From Pedobacter sp. ok626 (GTDB lineage: Bacteria; Bacteroidota; Bacteroidia; Sphingobacteriales; Sphingobacteriaceae), in NCBI RefSeq assembly GCF_900100435.1, contig NZ_FNEX01000001.1, positions 1-64,000 on the forward strand: 64,000 bases of DNA, written 5' to 3'. Positions 46,058 through 53,775 of the stretch are shown here, in pieces (position 1 is the first letter of the stretch; the number at the start of each line of letters is the position of its first letter). A program made the translations under genes and the position numbers. The notes below the pieces were generated by a model. The model did no database searches and was not told the origin of the DNA. It saw nothing but the letters and a program-made list of their open reading frames with translations.

Positions 46058-47346
46058 GTGCTATCGGCCACAATAACCCACTTTATAAAATTGTATCAAC
46101 CCATTATTTAATTGCGGGACTGTTTTTTTTGGTGCTGGCCGGAATGTTCTTGTTTTCCCTTGAAGCCTTGTCCGGACATTACTTTCAGCCTAAAATTTTG
46201 GCTATGACCCATACGGCCGCCTTAGGATGGGGGAGTATGATTATTTTTGGTGCTTTGTATCAGCTACTTCCCGTTATCCTGGAAACAAAGTTATATAGTA
46301 TCAAACTGGCCTGGGCTAGTATTACTTTCTTTGTGCCTGGAATTATACTTCTGGTTTATTGTTTCTGGATTTTCGATCCTGGGAGGTATATGCAAATTGC
46401 CGGGGTGTTGGTGTTTACTGCAATTACATTGTTTAATGTAAATGTTTTTTTTACGGTTAAGCATAAAAAACAGGAATCCATTTTTCAGGAATTTATAATT
46501 ACAGCCTCTTTATGGCTTACTTTAACGGCACTGCTTGGGCTGTTGATGGTTTTTAATTTTCAATATTCATTCTTGCAAAAAGACCATTTACATTTTCTGA
46601 GATTACACGCCCACATGGGAATTGCAGGTTGGTTTCTGATGCTTATTATCGGTGTCAGCGCAAAATTGCTACCTATGTTTCTCATCTCTGAATATCAAAA
46701 AACACATCTGCTTTCATTAAGTTATTATTTTATCAATGCAGCATTGCTATTGTTTCTTATCGATGGGTATCTTCATGGGATGAGCTTTAATACCTATCTT
46801 TTTTTGCTGTTGGGCCTTACCGGAATTTGCTTTTACCTGGTTTATATTTTCAGATGTTTTCAGTCCCGCATTCGCAAAGATGTTGATTTGCCCATGGTAA
46901 AGAGTTTATTTTCGTTTGTTTTTCTTGCTGCTGGGATATTGATTTTGCCATTTATATTGTATTATCATTTAAAAAATGATGCTTTTGCAGTAAACCTGTC
47001 CACACTGTATGGAAGCCTGATCTTTATGGGCTGGATCAGTCTGCTGATATTAGGTCAAACCTTTAAAACCCTGCCGTATATCGTATGGGTAAAGCACTAC
47101 GAACAGCTTACGGGAAAGGTTAAAACACCTCTTCCATCAGACCTGATCAACAGAAGCTTGCTGTATGTACAATCTTTTGCCTTTTTACTTTTCCTACTGG
47201 CATTCATTTCTGGTTTCCTTTTAAATTCTTTTACGCTTAAAATTATTGCCGCCGGCAGTCTGTCGGCAACCGCATTAAGTTATTTTTCCCACCTCATTGT
47301 TCTTCTTTTACATCAAACAAAGACAGAAGATTATGATCACATTTGA
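46054..47346 (+). CDS. Haem-copper-like/NnrS-type multispanning membrane protein
   Basis: A 430-residue protein with about 12 hydrophobic segments. Conserved-looking histidines are AMTHTAALGWGSMIIFGALYQLLPV (helix 2) and HFLRLHAHMGIAGWFLMLIIGVSAKLLPMF (helix 6), similar to cbb3/NorB-like single-subunit proteins and NnrS. Its place in the NO reductase operon supports a role in NO tolerance or electron transfer. It lacks the full ligand set of an oxidase, so it is unlikely to be a terminal oxidase. Overlaps the MIP18-type gene by 14 nt. Confidence 0.7.
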   Translation: MSAIGHNNPLYKIVSTHYLIAGLFFLVLAGMFLFSLEALSGHYFQPKILAMTHTAALGWGSMIIFGALYQLLPVILETKLYSIKLAWASITFFVPGIILLVYCFWIFDPGRYMQIAGVLVFTAITLFNVNVFFTVKHKKQESIFQEFIITASLWLTLTALLGLLMVFNFQYSFLQKDHLHFLRLHAHMGIAGWFLMLIIGVSAKLLPMFLISEYQKTHLLSLSYYFINAALLLFLIDGYLHGMSFNTYLFLLLGLTGICFYLVYIFRCFQSRIRKDVDLPMVKSLFSFVFLAAGILILPFILYYHLKNDAFAVNLSTLYGSLIFMGWISLLILGQTFKTLPYIVWVKHYEQLTGKVKTPLPSDLINRSLLYVQSFAFLLFLLAFISGFLLNSFTLKIIAAGSLSATALSYFSHLIVLLLHQTKTEDYDHI

Positions 47347-47668
47347 TATTCCAGAACCTTTGTTCTTCATGAAAGCCACCGTTACAGATGCCTTAAAAAC
47401 TGTAGTTGATCCTGAATTGCATGTCAATATTGTTGATCTGGGCCTGGTGTATCATGTAAGGGTAGATCATCTAAATAAGTGTATCCTGATCAAGATGACC
47501 CTCTCTTCCAAAAACTGCCCTATGAGCGATAGTATTTTATCGGGCGTTAAAAATTGCATTATACGTACTTTTCCGGATTATCAGGCAGAGGTATCTCTGG
47601 TTTGGGAGCCGGCATGGAACTACAGGACTATACCAGAAGCGGGATTAAGAAAGCTTCGGGGTCTTTGA
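47333..47668 (+). CDS. MIP18/DUF59 family iron-sulfur assembly protein (PaaD/SufT-like)
   Basis: A 111-residue protein with the family core ATVTDALKTVVDPELHVNIVDLGLVYHV and LSSKNCPMSDSILSGV, which includes the conserved Cys. MIP18 proteins help load Fe-S clusters. A longer frame from 47297 lies inside the upstream gene and gives a hydrophobic tail; ATG 47333 gives the normal protein. Last gene of the azurin-NO reductase operon; RIC follows under its own promoter. Confidence 0.8.
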   Translation: MITFDIPEPLFFMKATVTDALKTVVDPELHVNIVDLGLVYHVRVDHLNKCILIKMTLSSKNCPMSDSILSGVKNCIIRTFPDYQAEVSLVWEPAWNYRTIPEAGLRKLRGL

Positions 47669-47687
47669 TGTACACAGATCATTTCAA

Positions 47688-47732
47688 TGTGATTGAGATC
47701 ATAAACAGCGCGCATTGTAGCTGGTAAATTTG
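47688..47732 (+). promoter_or_regulatory. Crp/Fnr-type operator and -7 box of RIC
   Basis: TGTGA-TTGAGA-TCATA (47688-47703) is centred at 47695.5, and TAAATTTG (47725-47732), a full TAnnTTTG match, starts 29.5 bp later. The transcript would begin near 47739, 28 nt before the RIC start. Confidence 0.7.
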
Positions 47733-47766
47733 TACTCATATAATAGAGTCACCTAAAATTAATATT

Positions 47767-48729
47767 ATGGAAACGATGAAGACATTAAATGTGACGGCTT
47801 TGGAGCCACGCTTAAAACACCCAAGGATTTTTGAAATGTATGACGGATTAAATCCGGGGCAAGCCTTTGTAATTGAAAATGATCATGACCCGAAACCTCT
47901 GTATTATCAGTTTTTGGCAGAGAGAGGACAAACATTTTCCTGGGATTATCTGGAAAATGGGCCTGAAATTTGGAAAGTGAAAATTGCAAAAAAGGAAGCT
48001 CAGGGTGATGAAGAAACTATTGGTGAAATTGTAACAAAAGACTACAGAAAAGCTCAGGTATTTAAGGGCTTTGGTATAGATTTTTGCTGTGGAGGGAAAA
48101 AGACTGTTGCGGAGGTTTGCGAAAAAAAGGGAATTGATGTGATGGCGGTAAAAGGAGCCTTAGAGTTGGTTAGCGATGAGATTACAACAAGTGAAAATGA
48201 TTATCTAAAATGGGACATTGGATTTTTGACAGATTACATCATCAATACACATCATCAATACGTAAAAGAGAATACCCCATTTATTATGGAGCTCGCAAAT
48301 AAAGTAGCGAAAGTGCACGGCGGTCAGCATCCCGAAACCCTCAGGATTGCCCAGCTCTTTAGTCAGGTGGGGGCAGATTTAATGTTACACATGAGTAAAG
48401 AGGAGAAAGTCTTATTCCCCTTTATTAAGGAATTGGCTGCGGTTCAGCATCAAGGAGGTTCAGTACCGACTAGTGCTTTTGGAAAAGTATCCAATCCCAT
48501 TCAGATGATGGAATCTGAGCATGAACTGGCGGGTGAAGCATTGCATACCATACGTGAAATTACCAATAATTTTACCTTACCGCAAGATGCCTGCAACTCC
48601 TACGCCATACTCTACAAAAAGCTTGATGAATATGAGAACGATTTACATAGACATGTGCATCTGGAAAATAATGTGCTGTTTCCTAAAGCTATTGCAGCAG
48701 AAAAGGTACTGCAGGTAGTAGCAGGTTGA
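47767..48729 (+). CDS. ric: RIC-type di-iron protein repairing iron-sulfur clusters, with DUF2249 front
   Basis: A 320-residue fusion. Residues ~5-75 (LNVTALEPRLKHPRIFEMYDGLNPGQAFVIENDHDPKPLYYQF) are a DUF2249 domain; ~85-140 (GEIVTKDYRKAQVFKGFGIDFCCGGKKTVAEVC) the ScdA N-terminal domain with its CC motif; ~150-315 a hemerythrin-like domain with the His/Glu pairs of a di-iron site (TDYIINTHHQYV, LMLHMSKEEKVLFP, ESEHELAGE, HRHVHLENNVLFP). It repairs Fe-S clusters damaged by NO or oxidants in the cytoplasm. The E. coli/Staphylococcus relatives lack the DUF2249 front. A strong terminator follows. Confidence 0.9.
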   Translation: METMKTLNVTALEPRLKHPRIFEMYDGLNPGQAFVIENDHDPKPLYYQFLAERGQTFSWDYLENGPEIWKVKIAKKEAQGDEETIGEIVTKDYRKAQVFKGFGIDFCCGGKKTVAEVCEKKGIDVMAVKGALELVSDEITTSENDYLKWDIGFLTDYIINTHHQYVKENTPFIMELANKVAKVHGGQHPETLRIAQLFSQVGADLMLHMSKEEKVLFPFIKELAAVQHQGGSVPTSAFGKVSNPIQMMESEHELAGEALHTIREITNNFTLPQDACNSYAILYKKLDEYENDLHRHVHLENNVLFPKAIAAEKVLQVVAG

Positions 48730-48754
48730 TATTGAATATCCTGATTGTTGAATG

Positions 48755-48783
48755 AGCCAAGCAACCCAAATGCTTGGCTTTTA
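48755..48783 (+). terminator. Intrinsic terminator after RIC
   Basis: AGCCAAGCA (48755-48763) and TGCTTGGCT (48771-48779) form a 9-bp stem with a 7-nt loop followed by TTTT. It lies between convergent genes and could serve both. Confidence 0.8.
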
Positions 48784-48786
48784 TGG

Positions 48787-50019
48787 TTAAATACTTTTTA
48801 ACCGCTTAGTTTTAACCAGCATGGCCAGACCGCTTGCCATAGCAATTGCAGCGATGAGTAAAACTATATGTGTATTGGCTGAGGTTTTATTCATCATTGC
48901 ATCTAAGGCCTGGATCATTAAGACTACCTCTTGTAAGATTACGCCGAATATAAAAATCAGCAATCCTGATTTGTTTAATTTAATGCCTTTTCTAGTTAAT
49001 AGCTCATTGATATAGCCAAGAATGAAAAATGAAATCACACAGAGAAAACACAGATGGAGATAGCCAATGATTACCGGTCTGAGGCCAAAGGCAAAACTAC
49101 TAAAATAAGGAATGATGGATAAAGTCTGTAAAATGATTTTGAGTACGAATGAAATGTAGGCCAGACTCCATAAAAGGGCTGTCATTTTTGTGAATTGAAT
49201 GCTCAGACTCTTCTGGATTGCTTGTAAAAGTTTGTAGCTATAGAAAAGTGCAGCAAGTTGAATAATAGCGGAAATCGTACCGATCCAAAATAGGTAATCC
49301 GGAATTTTAAGTCCAAATATAGACAGCAGATAGCTCGGTACAACAGCTATGGCCAGCGTCAGGAATAGATGTTTATTGATTTTTATGAAGTGTGGTTTGT
49401 TTCTTTCTTTTAGAAACGAAAATAGCAGTCCAAAACTGGAAAAAATGAACCAACCGTTGTATTGGAAGTGCAGGAAAAAATAGATGGCTGCAAAATAAAG
49501 CTCCTGAATTACGGTGCGACTGGCCATTAGGTAAGCGAGTCCAAATGCTCCAATGGAAGAAATGCCCAATAATATTAAAGCCGATTTAAACCAGATCGTG
49601 ATATGTCCTTCCTGTTTAATCTTATTGAGATCTTTCCAATAGTGATAGATGAAAAAATAAGATACGAAAATAGATAAGGTGGAAAAAGTGATTGACAATA
49701 AAGCATAACCCTGAAAGATAAAGGCGAATAACATGCCATAGGCGGTTAGCGTATTGGCGATCAGTAGCCAATGGTATTTTCTATAATTGGTAACTACATC
49801 GGATCTGATGAGGTAATTTACCATCATCGCTATTAGTGCGAGTGTTACCCAGCCAACGAAAGCGAAGTGGGAGTGACCATGTAACAGGAATTTTTGATTG
49901 ATGAAGGGTAATGGGAAATTGATTTTGTATCGCAAGATGACACCGGCCAGGGCTACGATCAAGAAGTTGATCAGTGCAATTCTGATCCACCTGCTGCTAT
50001 TGAATTGAATGGTTTCCAT
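48787..50019 (-). CDS. Haem-copper-like multispanning membrane protein
   Basis: A 410-residue protein with about 12 hydrophobic segments. Histidine motifs FLLHGHSHFAFVGWVTLALIAMM (helix 2) and FLHFQYNGWFIFSSFGLL (helix 6) are like those of cbb3-type subunit I and the qNOR core, and it distantly resembles the 46054 gene. It is divergent from the nos operon and shares the intergenic region with two Crp/Fnr-type palindromes, so it probably belongs to the same response. Function unknown; an electron-transfer or NO-tolerance role is inference. Confidence 0.7.
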   Translation of the reverse strand: METIQFNSSRWIRIALINFLIVALAGVILRYKINFPLPFINQKFLLHGHSHFAFVGWVTLALIAMMVNYLIRSDVVTNYRKYHWLLIANTLTAYGMLFAFIFQGYALLSITFSTLSIFVSYFFIYHYWKDLNKIKQEGHITIWFKSALILLGISSIGAFGLAYLMASRTVIQELYFAAIYFFLHFQYNGWFIFSSFGLLFSFLKERNKPHFIKINKHLFLTLAIAVVPSYLLSIFGLKIPDYLFWIGTISAIIQLAALFYSYKLLQAIQKSLSIQFTKMTALLWSLAYISFVLKIILQTLSIIPYFSSFAFGLRPVIIGYLHLCFLCVISFFILGYINELLTRKGIKLNKSGLLIFIFGVILQEVVLMIQALDAMMNKTSANTHIVLLIAAIAMASGLAMLVKTKRLKSI

Positions 50020-50061
50020 AATGTGGGACAGCGAAAATCTGCTGTTTTAAAATTTCTTGAA

Positions 50062-50102
50062 TTAAGGTAATTAATGTCATAAAAAATATGATCACAATCA
50101 TG
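50062..50102 (-). promoter_or_regulatory. Crp/Fnr-type operator and -7-like box for the minus-strand membrane gene
   Basis: TATGA-TCACAA-TCATG (50087-50102) is centred at 50094.5. Reading the minus strand, TACCTTAA (50069-50062) is a partial -7 box, 25.5 bp from the centre, a slightly different spacing from the other four. It could also be a second site for the nos operon. Confidence 0.45.
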
Positions 50103-50117
50103 TTTTTAGTAGTATTA

Positions 50118-50163
50118 ATATGATTGAAATCATATTCTGTGGATGAGGTATTCCGTAACATTA
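50118..50163 (+). promoter_or_regulatory. Crp/Fnr-type operator and -7-like box of the nos operon
   Basis: ATATGAT-TGAA-ATCATAT (50118-50135) is a perfect 7-bp inverted repeat centred at 50126.5. TAACATTA (50156-50163) starts 29.5 bp later, the same distance as in the other three promoters, but matches TAnnTTTG poorly at its end, so this promoter may depend strongly on the activator. The first gene begins at 50191. Confidence 0.6.
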
Positions 50164-50190
50164 CATCATAAAATAAATCAATAAAATGTT

Positions 50191-50670
50191 ATGAAAAAGC
50201 TGTTTTTGATATTTTCAATAGCCTTGGTTGTCGCGGGATGCGCGGGTGGAGGCAATTCTGATTCCAACGGTTCAACCGAACAATCTGCTGCAGGTGAAAC
50301 AAAGACTCCTGGCACGGAAGCTTATGACCCGAATAGGGGAGAAGGTAAATTTACAGATCTAAAAATTAGCGACAAACTGGATGCGGAAATGGCTGTCCGG
50401 GGTGAAAAGGTTGCTGATTTAAAGTGTACTTCCTGCCATAAGCTTACCAACGAGAAATTGGTTGGGCCGGGATGGGCTGGGGTTACTAAACGACATAAGC
50501 CAGAGTGGATCATGAATTTCATAACCAATACTGATGCGATGATCGATAAAGACCCTAAAGTGCAGACTATGCTTGAAATTTGTATGGTACGCATGCCGAA
50601 TCAAAATCTAAGTGATGGTGATGCAAGAGACATCCTGGAATTCCTAAGAAAAAATGATGGTGTAAAATAA
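50191..50670 (+). CDS. Lipid-anchored c-type cytochrome of the nos operon
   Basis: A 159-residue protein with lipobox (VAGCAG, Cys about 17), a low-complexity linker rich in Ser, Gly and Thr, and one haem-binding motif CTSCH (LKCTSCHKLTNEKLVGPGWAGV), with a distal Met in CMVRMPNQNLSDGDARDILEFLRK. It is a periplasmic electron carrier, 12 nt upstream of nosZ, so probably the NosZ electron donor, like the monohaem NosC of clade II operons. Confidence 0.88.
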   Translation: MKKLFLIFSIALVVAGCAGGGNSDSNGSTEQSAAGETKTPGTEAYDPNRGEGKFTDLKISDKLDAEMAVRGEKVADLKCTSCHKLTNEKLVGPGWAGVTKRHKPEWIMNFITNTDAMIDKDPKVQTMLEICMVRMPNQNLSDGDARDILEFLRKNDGVK

Positions 50671-50682
50671 TAAAAGATTGAT

Positions 50683-52677
50683 ATGAAAAGAACCTTATAT
50701 ATATTATGTTCATGTGCAGCATTGTTAATGTTGACGAACTTATCTGGTTGTAAACCAAAAAATGCAGGTGATGCCACAGGTAGTGACGCAGCCGGAAGGG
50801 TTTATGTCGCACCAGGAAAATACGACGAACTCTACAACTTCGTTTCCGGCGGCTTTAGCGGTCAGGTTAGTGTTTATGGGATTCCTTCCGGACGCTTGCT
50901 ACGGGTGATTCCGGTTTTTTCCGTCGACCCTGAAAAAGGTTGGGGATTTAGCGAAGAAACTAAACCGATGTTAAATACCTCTCACGGAGAAATTCCCTGG
51001 GGAGATCAGCACCATCTCGACCTTTCCCAAACTAATGGAGAAATAGATGGACGCTGGTTATTTGCAAATGAAAATAATACGCCGCGTATTGCAAGGATTG
51101 ATTTAAAAACCTTCCGTACTGCGGAGATCATTGAAATTCCGAACAGTGCTGGAAATCACTCCTCACCTTTTATTACCGAAAACACAGAGTACGTAGTTGC
51201 AGGAACACGTTTTAGTGTACCTATGGATTATGAAAATGGGGATGTACCGATTGATTCGTACAAAAAGAATTTTAAAGGTACCTTAAGCTTTGTCAGTGTT
51301 GCTCCTACAAACGGTGAAATGAAAATAGCTTTTCAGATGTTACTGCCGGGCATGAATTTCGATTTGAGCCACAGTGGAAAAGGCCCAAGTAGCGGATGGT
51401 TCTTCTTCAGTTGTTATAACTCAGAGCAAGCGCATACCTTATTAGAAGTAAATGCTTCTAAACGAGATAAGGATTACATCCTTGCGGTAAACTGGAAAAA
51501 AGCAGCGGAATACGTTAAACAGGGTAAAGGGAAGAAAGTTAAAGCGAATTACGCACATAATATCTATAGCGAAGTTACACATAGTGCAACCTCAAAAATG
51601 GAGACAGAAACTACATTAATCGATGTAAGGGACTTTCCAGACCTGGTTTATATGATTCCATGTCCGAAATCTCCGCATGGTTGTGATGTTGATCCATCTG
51701 GTGAATATATCGTAGGTAGTGGTAAATTAGCTGCACTTATTCCGGTGTTTTCTTTTAGTAAGATCCAGAAAGCTATTGCAAATAAAACATATGATGGTGA
51801 TTACGGTGGGATTCCTGTGCTAAAATATGAAGCCGCATTATATGGCGAGGTTAAAAAACCGGGACTTGGCCCTTTGCATACTGAGTTTGATGGTAAGGGA
51901 AATGCTTATACCACTTTCTTTATCTCTTCTGAAATTGTAAAATGGAATATTAAAGATCTAAAAGTTTTAGACAGACAGCCAACTTATTATTCGCCAGGAC
52001 ACTTGACTATTCCAGGTGGTGATACTAAAAAGCCATATGGAAAATATCTGGTTGCTTACAACAAGATCACAAAGGATAGATTCCTGCCTACGGGCCCCGA
52101 ACTGTCCCAAAGCGCACAGCTTTTTGATATCAGTGGTGACAAGATGAAATTGTTGCTGGATTATCCAACTATCGGTGAACCGCATTACGCTCAAATGGTT
52201 CCCGCAGAGTTAATTTCTAAAAATTCACAGAAGATTTTTAGGTTGGATGAGAACAAGCATCCTTATGTAACCATGGGAGAGAAAAACTCGAAAGTAGTTA
52301 GAGAGGGAAACAAAATACATGTTTACATGACAGCAATGCGTTCACACTTTTCTCCTGACAATATTGAAGGCGTAAAAGTTGGCGATGAAGTTTACTTTCA
52401 TGTTACTAACCTGGAGCAGGATTGGGATGTACCTCATGGTTTCGGCGTAAAAGGTAATAAGAATGCCGAACTGTTGATTATGCCTGGCGAAACTACGACC
52501 CTAAAATGGGTTCCGGAGAAAGCGGGCATATTCCCAATTTATTGTACCGATTTCTGTAGTGCTTTACACCAGGAAATGCAGGGTTATGTTCGGGTTTCTG
52601 TAAAAGGGTCGAAAGTGCCGATTTCTTTTAGTCTTGGTAAAAACTCTGAAGCAGCAGACGAAGTACTTAAAAAGTAG
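50683..52677 (+). CDS. nosZ: Nitrous oxide reductase, clade II, predicted lipoprotein
   Basis: A 664-residue enzyme that reduces N2O to N2. It has a Sec-type signal with a lipobox (TNLSGC, Cys about 23), not a twin-arginine signal, then a seven-bladed propeller holding the CuZ histidines (GDQHHLDLSQ, SAGNHSSPF, SHSGKGPSS region, PKSPHGCDVDP, GLGPLHTEFD, IGEPHYAQM) and a C-terminal cupredoxin domain with the CuA ligands (HVTNLEQDWDVPHGFGV, CTDFCSALHQEMQGY). Sec signal and operon content are typical of clade II. A strong terminator lies between it and nosL. Confidence 0.95.
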   Translation: MKRTLYILCSCAALLMLTNLSGCKPKNAGDATGSDAAGRVYVAPGKYDELYNFVSGGFSGQVSVYGIPSGRLLRVIPVFSVDPEKGWGFSEETKPMLNTSHGEIPWGDQHHLDLSQTNGEIDGRWLFANENNTPRIARIDLKTFRTAEIIEIPNSAGNHSSPFITENTEYVVAGTRFSVPMDYENGDVPIDSYKKNFKGTLSFVSVAPTNGEMKIAFQMLLPGMNFDLSHSGKGPSSGWFFFSCYNSEQAHTLLEVNASKRDKDYILAVNWKKAAEYVKQGKGKKVKANYAHNIYSEVTHSATSKMETETTLIDVRDFPDLVYMIPCPKSPHGCDVDPSGEYIVGSGKLAALIPVFSFSKIQKAIANKTYDGDYGGIPVLKYEAALYGEVKKPGLGPLHTEFDGKGNAYTTFFISSEIVKWNIKDLKVLDRQPTYYSPGHLTIPGGDTKKPYGKYLVAYNKITKDRFLPTGPELSQSAQLFDISGDKMKLLLDYPTIGEPHYAQMVPAELISKNSQKIFRLDENKHPYVTMGEKNSKVVREGNKIHVYMTAMRSHFSPDNIEGVKVGDEVYFHVTNLEQDWDVPHGFGVKGNKNAELLIMPGETTTLKWVPEKAGIFPIYCTDFCSALHQEMQGYVRVSVKGSKVPISFSLGKNSEAADEVLKK

Positions 52678-52683
52678 TTTTGA

Positions 52684-52724
52684 ATAGCCCGGCTCATGCT
52701 TCATGCATGGCCAGGGCTATTTTT
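52684..52724 (+). terminator. Two-part terminator between nosZ and nosL
   Basis: ATAGCCC (52684-52690) pairs with GGGCTAT (52714-52720); inside, GGC with GCC and CATGC with GCATG extend the stem around a TTCAT loop. Four Ts follow. It should let most transcripts end after nosZ, with part reading through into nosL-D-F-Y. Confidence 0.8.
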
Positions 52725-52740
52725 ATCTGATCTTATAATT

Positions 52741-53775
52741 ATGAAATCTACAGACTTAACTGACACAAATAGAAAAATAGTGTTGGTATGCGGGCTAGCT
52801 TTATTCGTGGTACTTTTTGTTCCACTTTGGCAAATAGAGTTGGCAGCACCACAATATCCTGAAGGACTTGTGCTTAAAATGTATCCCCACAAATTAGCTG
52901 GAAATGTTGACATCATCAATGGACTTAATCATTACATCGGAATGAAGACGCTCCATACGGAAGATTTTTTGGAATTTACCTTGTTGCCATATATCATTAC
53001 TTTTTTTGCTGTGTTTTCGCTTGCAGTGGCCATCTTTCTTCGAACTGTTAAATGGTTATCGGGGTTATTTACCCTCTTTGTAATTTTTGGAATTGTTGCA
53101 ATGGCTGATTTTTGGCGATGGGAATACCAGTATGGGCATGACCTGGATCCAAATGCCGCCATAAACGTTCCTGGGATGAGTTATCAGCCGCCGCTTATTG
53201 GCTATAAGCAATTGTTGAATTTTGGGGCTTACTCAATTCCAGACATTGGGGGCTGGATATTTATTGGTGTAGGAATCGGTTTGCTAACAGCAATAGTACT
53301 TCAATATAAACATAAGAAAAATGCGGTCGTTATGAAGGGAAAAACACCAGTTCTATTGTTCTTGTCGTTGATTTTACTGATGGCATCCTGTAGTGTTACG
53401 CCAAAACCAATTAAAGTAGGTACAGATGCTTGCAGTTTTTGTAAAATGGGGGTTGTGGATAAACGCTTTGGAGCGGAGATGATTACAAAAAAGGGAAAGA
53501 TCTATAAATTTGATGATCTGCATTGCCTGATGGAATTTGTGAAAGGGGTAACGGTTAAAAATTCGGATGTTCAAGGCATGTATCTGGTGGACTATGAGGA
53601 GCCTCATGGGTTCATTGATCTTCAAAAAGCCTTTTTGTTTAAGGGCGAAACGCTTAGGTCTCCCATGCGAAGTAACATTGCTGCTTTCCTTACAGAAAAG
53701 CAATTAAAAGCAACTACTCAATCTATACAAGGTGGAGTGGTGCAATTGAATTCACTGATGCCAACGATTAAATGA
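52741..53775 (+). CDS. nosL: Fusion of a four-helix membrane protein and NosL copper chaperone
   Basis: A 344-residue protein. Residues 1-197 form a membrane part with about four helices (starting VLVCGLALFVVLFVPLW). Residues 198-217 (MKGKTPVLLFLSLILLMASC) read exactly like a lipoprotein signal peptide with Cys217 as the lipid site, and the rest is NosL: CSFCKMGVVDKRFGAEMI and HCLMEFVKG supply the copper ligands (C231-x2-C234-x-M236). NosL delivers Cu(I) to NosZ. The Met codon at 53332 could also be an internal start, giving a separate lipoprotein. The 52741 ATG follows the terminator; an earlier frame start at 52696 lies inside it and is not used. Overlaps nosD by 4 nt. Confidence 0.8.
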   Translation: MKSTDLTDTNRKIVLVCGLALFVVLFVPLWQIELAAPQYPEGLVLKMYPHKLAGNVDIINGLNHYIGMKTLHTEDFLEFTLLPYIITFFAVFSLAVAIFLRTVKWLSGLFTLFVIFGIVAMADFWRWEYQYGHDLDPNAAINVPGMSYQPPLIGYKQLLNFGAYSIPDIGGWIFIGVGIGLLTAIVLQYKHKKNAVVMKGKTPVLLFLSLILLMASCSVTPKPIKVGTDACSFCKMGVVDKRFGAEMITKKGKIYKFDDLHCLMEFVKGVTVKNSDVQGMYLVDYEEPHGFIDLQKAFLFKGETLRSPMRSNIAAFLTEKQLKATTQSIQGGVVQLNSLMPTIK

